From the NCBI GenBank assembly GCA_964397625.1, contig CAYNJT010000080.1:1-12532 (forward strand): DNA of 12,532 nt. The letters are read 5' to 3'. Shown here in pieces: positions 12,510 to 12,532 of this stretch. Below the pieces are notes generated by a model. It had not been told where the DNA came from, searched no databases, and was given only the letters and a program-made list of their open reading frames with translations. The stretch's first letter is position 1, and every line of letters begins with the position of its first letter. A program made the position numbers and the translations under genes. Origin of the DNA: Leptolinea sp964397625 (lineage in GTDB: Bacteria; Chloroflexota; Anaerolineae; Anaerolineales; Anaerolineaceae).

Positions 12510-12532
12510 CTGCCCGAGCCTGTCGAGGGCAG
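12510..12532. repeat. Short inverted repeat at the operon end (REP-like)
   Basis: CTGCCC (12510-12515) and GGGCAG (12527-12532) pair around an 11-nt centre, starting 11 bases after the permease stop and reaching the window edge. The core CCGAGCCTGTCGAGGG resembles the dispersed palindromic repeats with a TTCGACAGGCTCAGG-like core common in some draft genomes. It may act as a transcript end; no T tract is visible before the edge. Confidence 0.45.

Noticed and set aside
1..12532. tRNA or rRNA genes, CRISPR arrays, insertion sequences, prophage genes
   Set aside because: No cloverleaf, rRNA-like stretch, regular spacer-repeat array, transposase, integrase or phage structural gene was seen in any part of the window.

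Overview
The window looks like ordinary bacterial chromosome of moderate G+C, with Shine-Dalgarno starts, 4-nt ATGA gene overlaps and sigma-70-like promoters. A run of exactly 100 N inside one gene marks a scaffold gap, so this is probably a draft or metagenome-assembled genome. The gene types (stand-alone AroH-type chorismate mutase, separate PheA, DoxX, AbrB/Doc toxin-antitoxin, BcrA-like exporter) and two apparently leaderless promoters would suit Chloroflexota (Anaerolineae-like). That placement is an inference from general resemblance, not a proof.

Region 1 (1-2043, minus strand) is phenylalanine biosynthesis. A 79-aa conserved-looking small protein is translationally coupled to pheA (prephenate dehydratase). 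Farther downstream lies aroH (chorismate mutase), which runs off the left edge. aroH has its own promoter, a 26-codon leader peptide containing RFFTYYYFY, and a perfect intrinsic terminator ending just before its ribosome binding site. This is the anatomy of ribosome-mediated attenuation sensing Phe/Tyr, and it is the clearest regulatory discovery in the window.

Region 2 (2080-6228) is mixed. It holds doxX on the minus strand with its own terminator, and a divergent AbrB-type antitoxin with a Doc-like toxin whose Fic motif lacks the catalytic His. It also holds an XRE-cupin regulator diverging from a cupin / PhzF-like / metallophosphoesterase gene set across a shared intergenic region carrying four TYCAATATA motifs.

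Region 3 (6260-12532, plus strand) is a coherent envelope-response locus. An OmpR-type response regulator (probably leaderless) and a membrane histidine kinase are followed by four TGTCRYA boxes spaced exactly 11 bp apart. Then comes a tightly packed operon: a secreted, membrane-anchored serine beta-lactamase-like hydrolase; a Tat-exported lipoprotein of the L-2-amino-thiazoline-4-carboxylate hydrolase family; a BcrA/LanF-type ABC ATPase with Glu in place of the Q-loop Gln; and an ABC-2 permease. A reasonable hypothesis is that the two-component system senses an envelope-active (perhaps peptide) compound and induces surface hydrolases plus an exporter. The combination of the two hydrolases with a LanF-like exporter is the best candidate here for an undescribed system. 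The window ends in a short inverted repeat.
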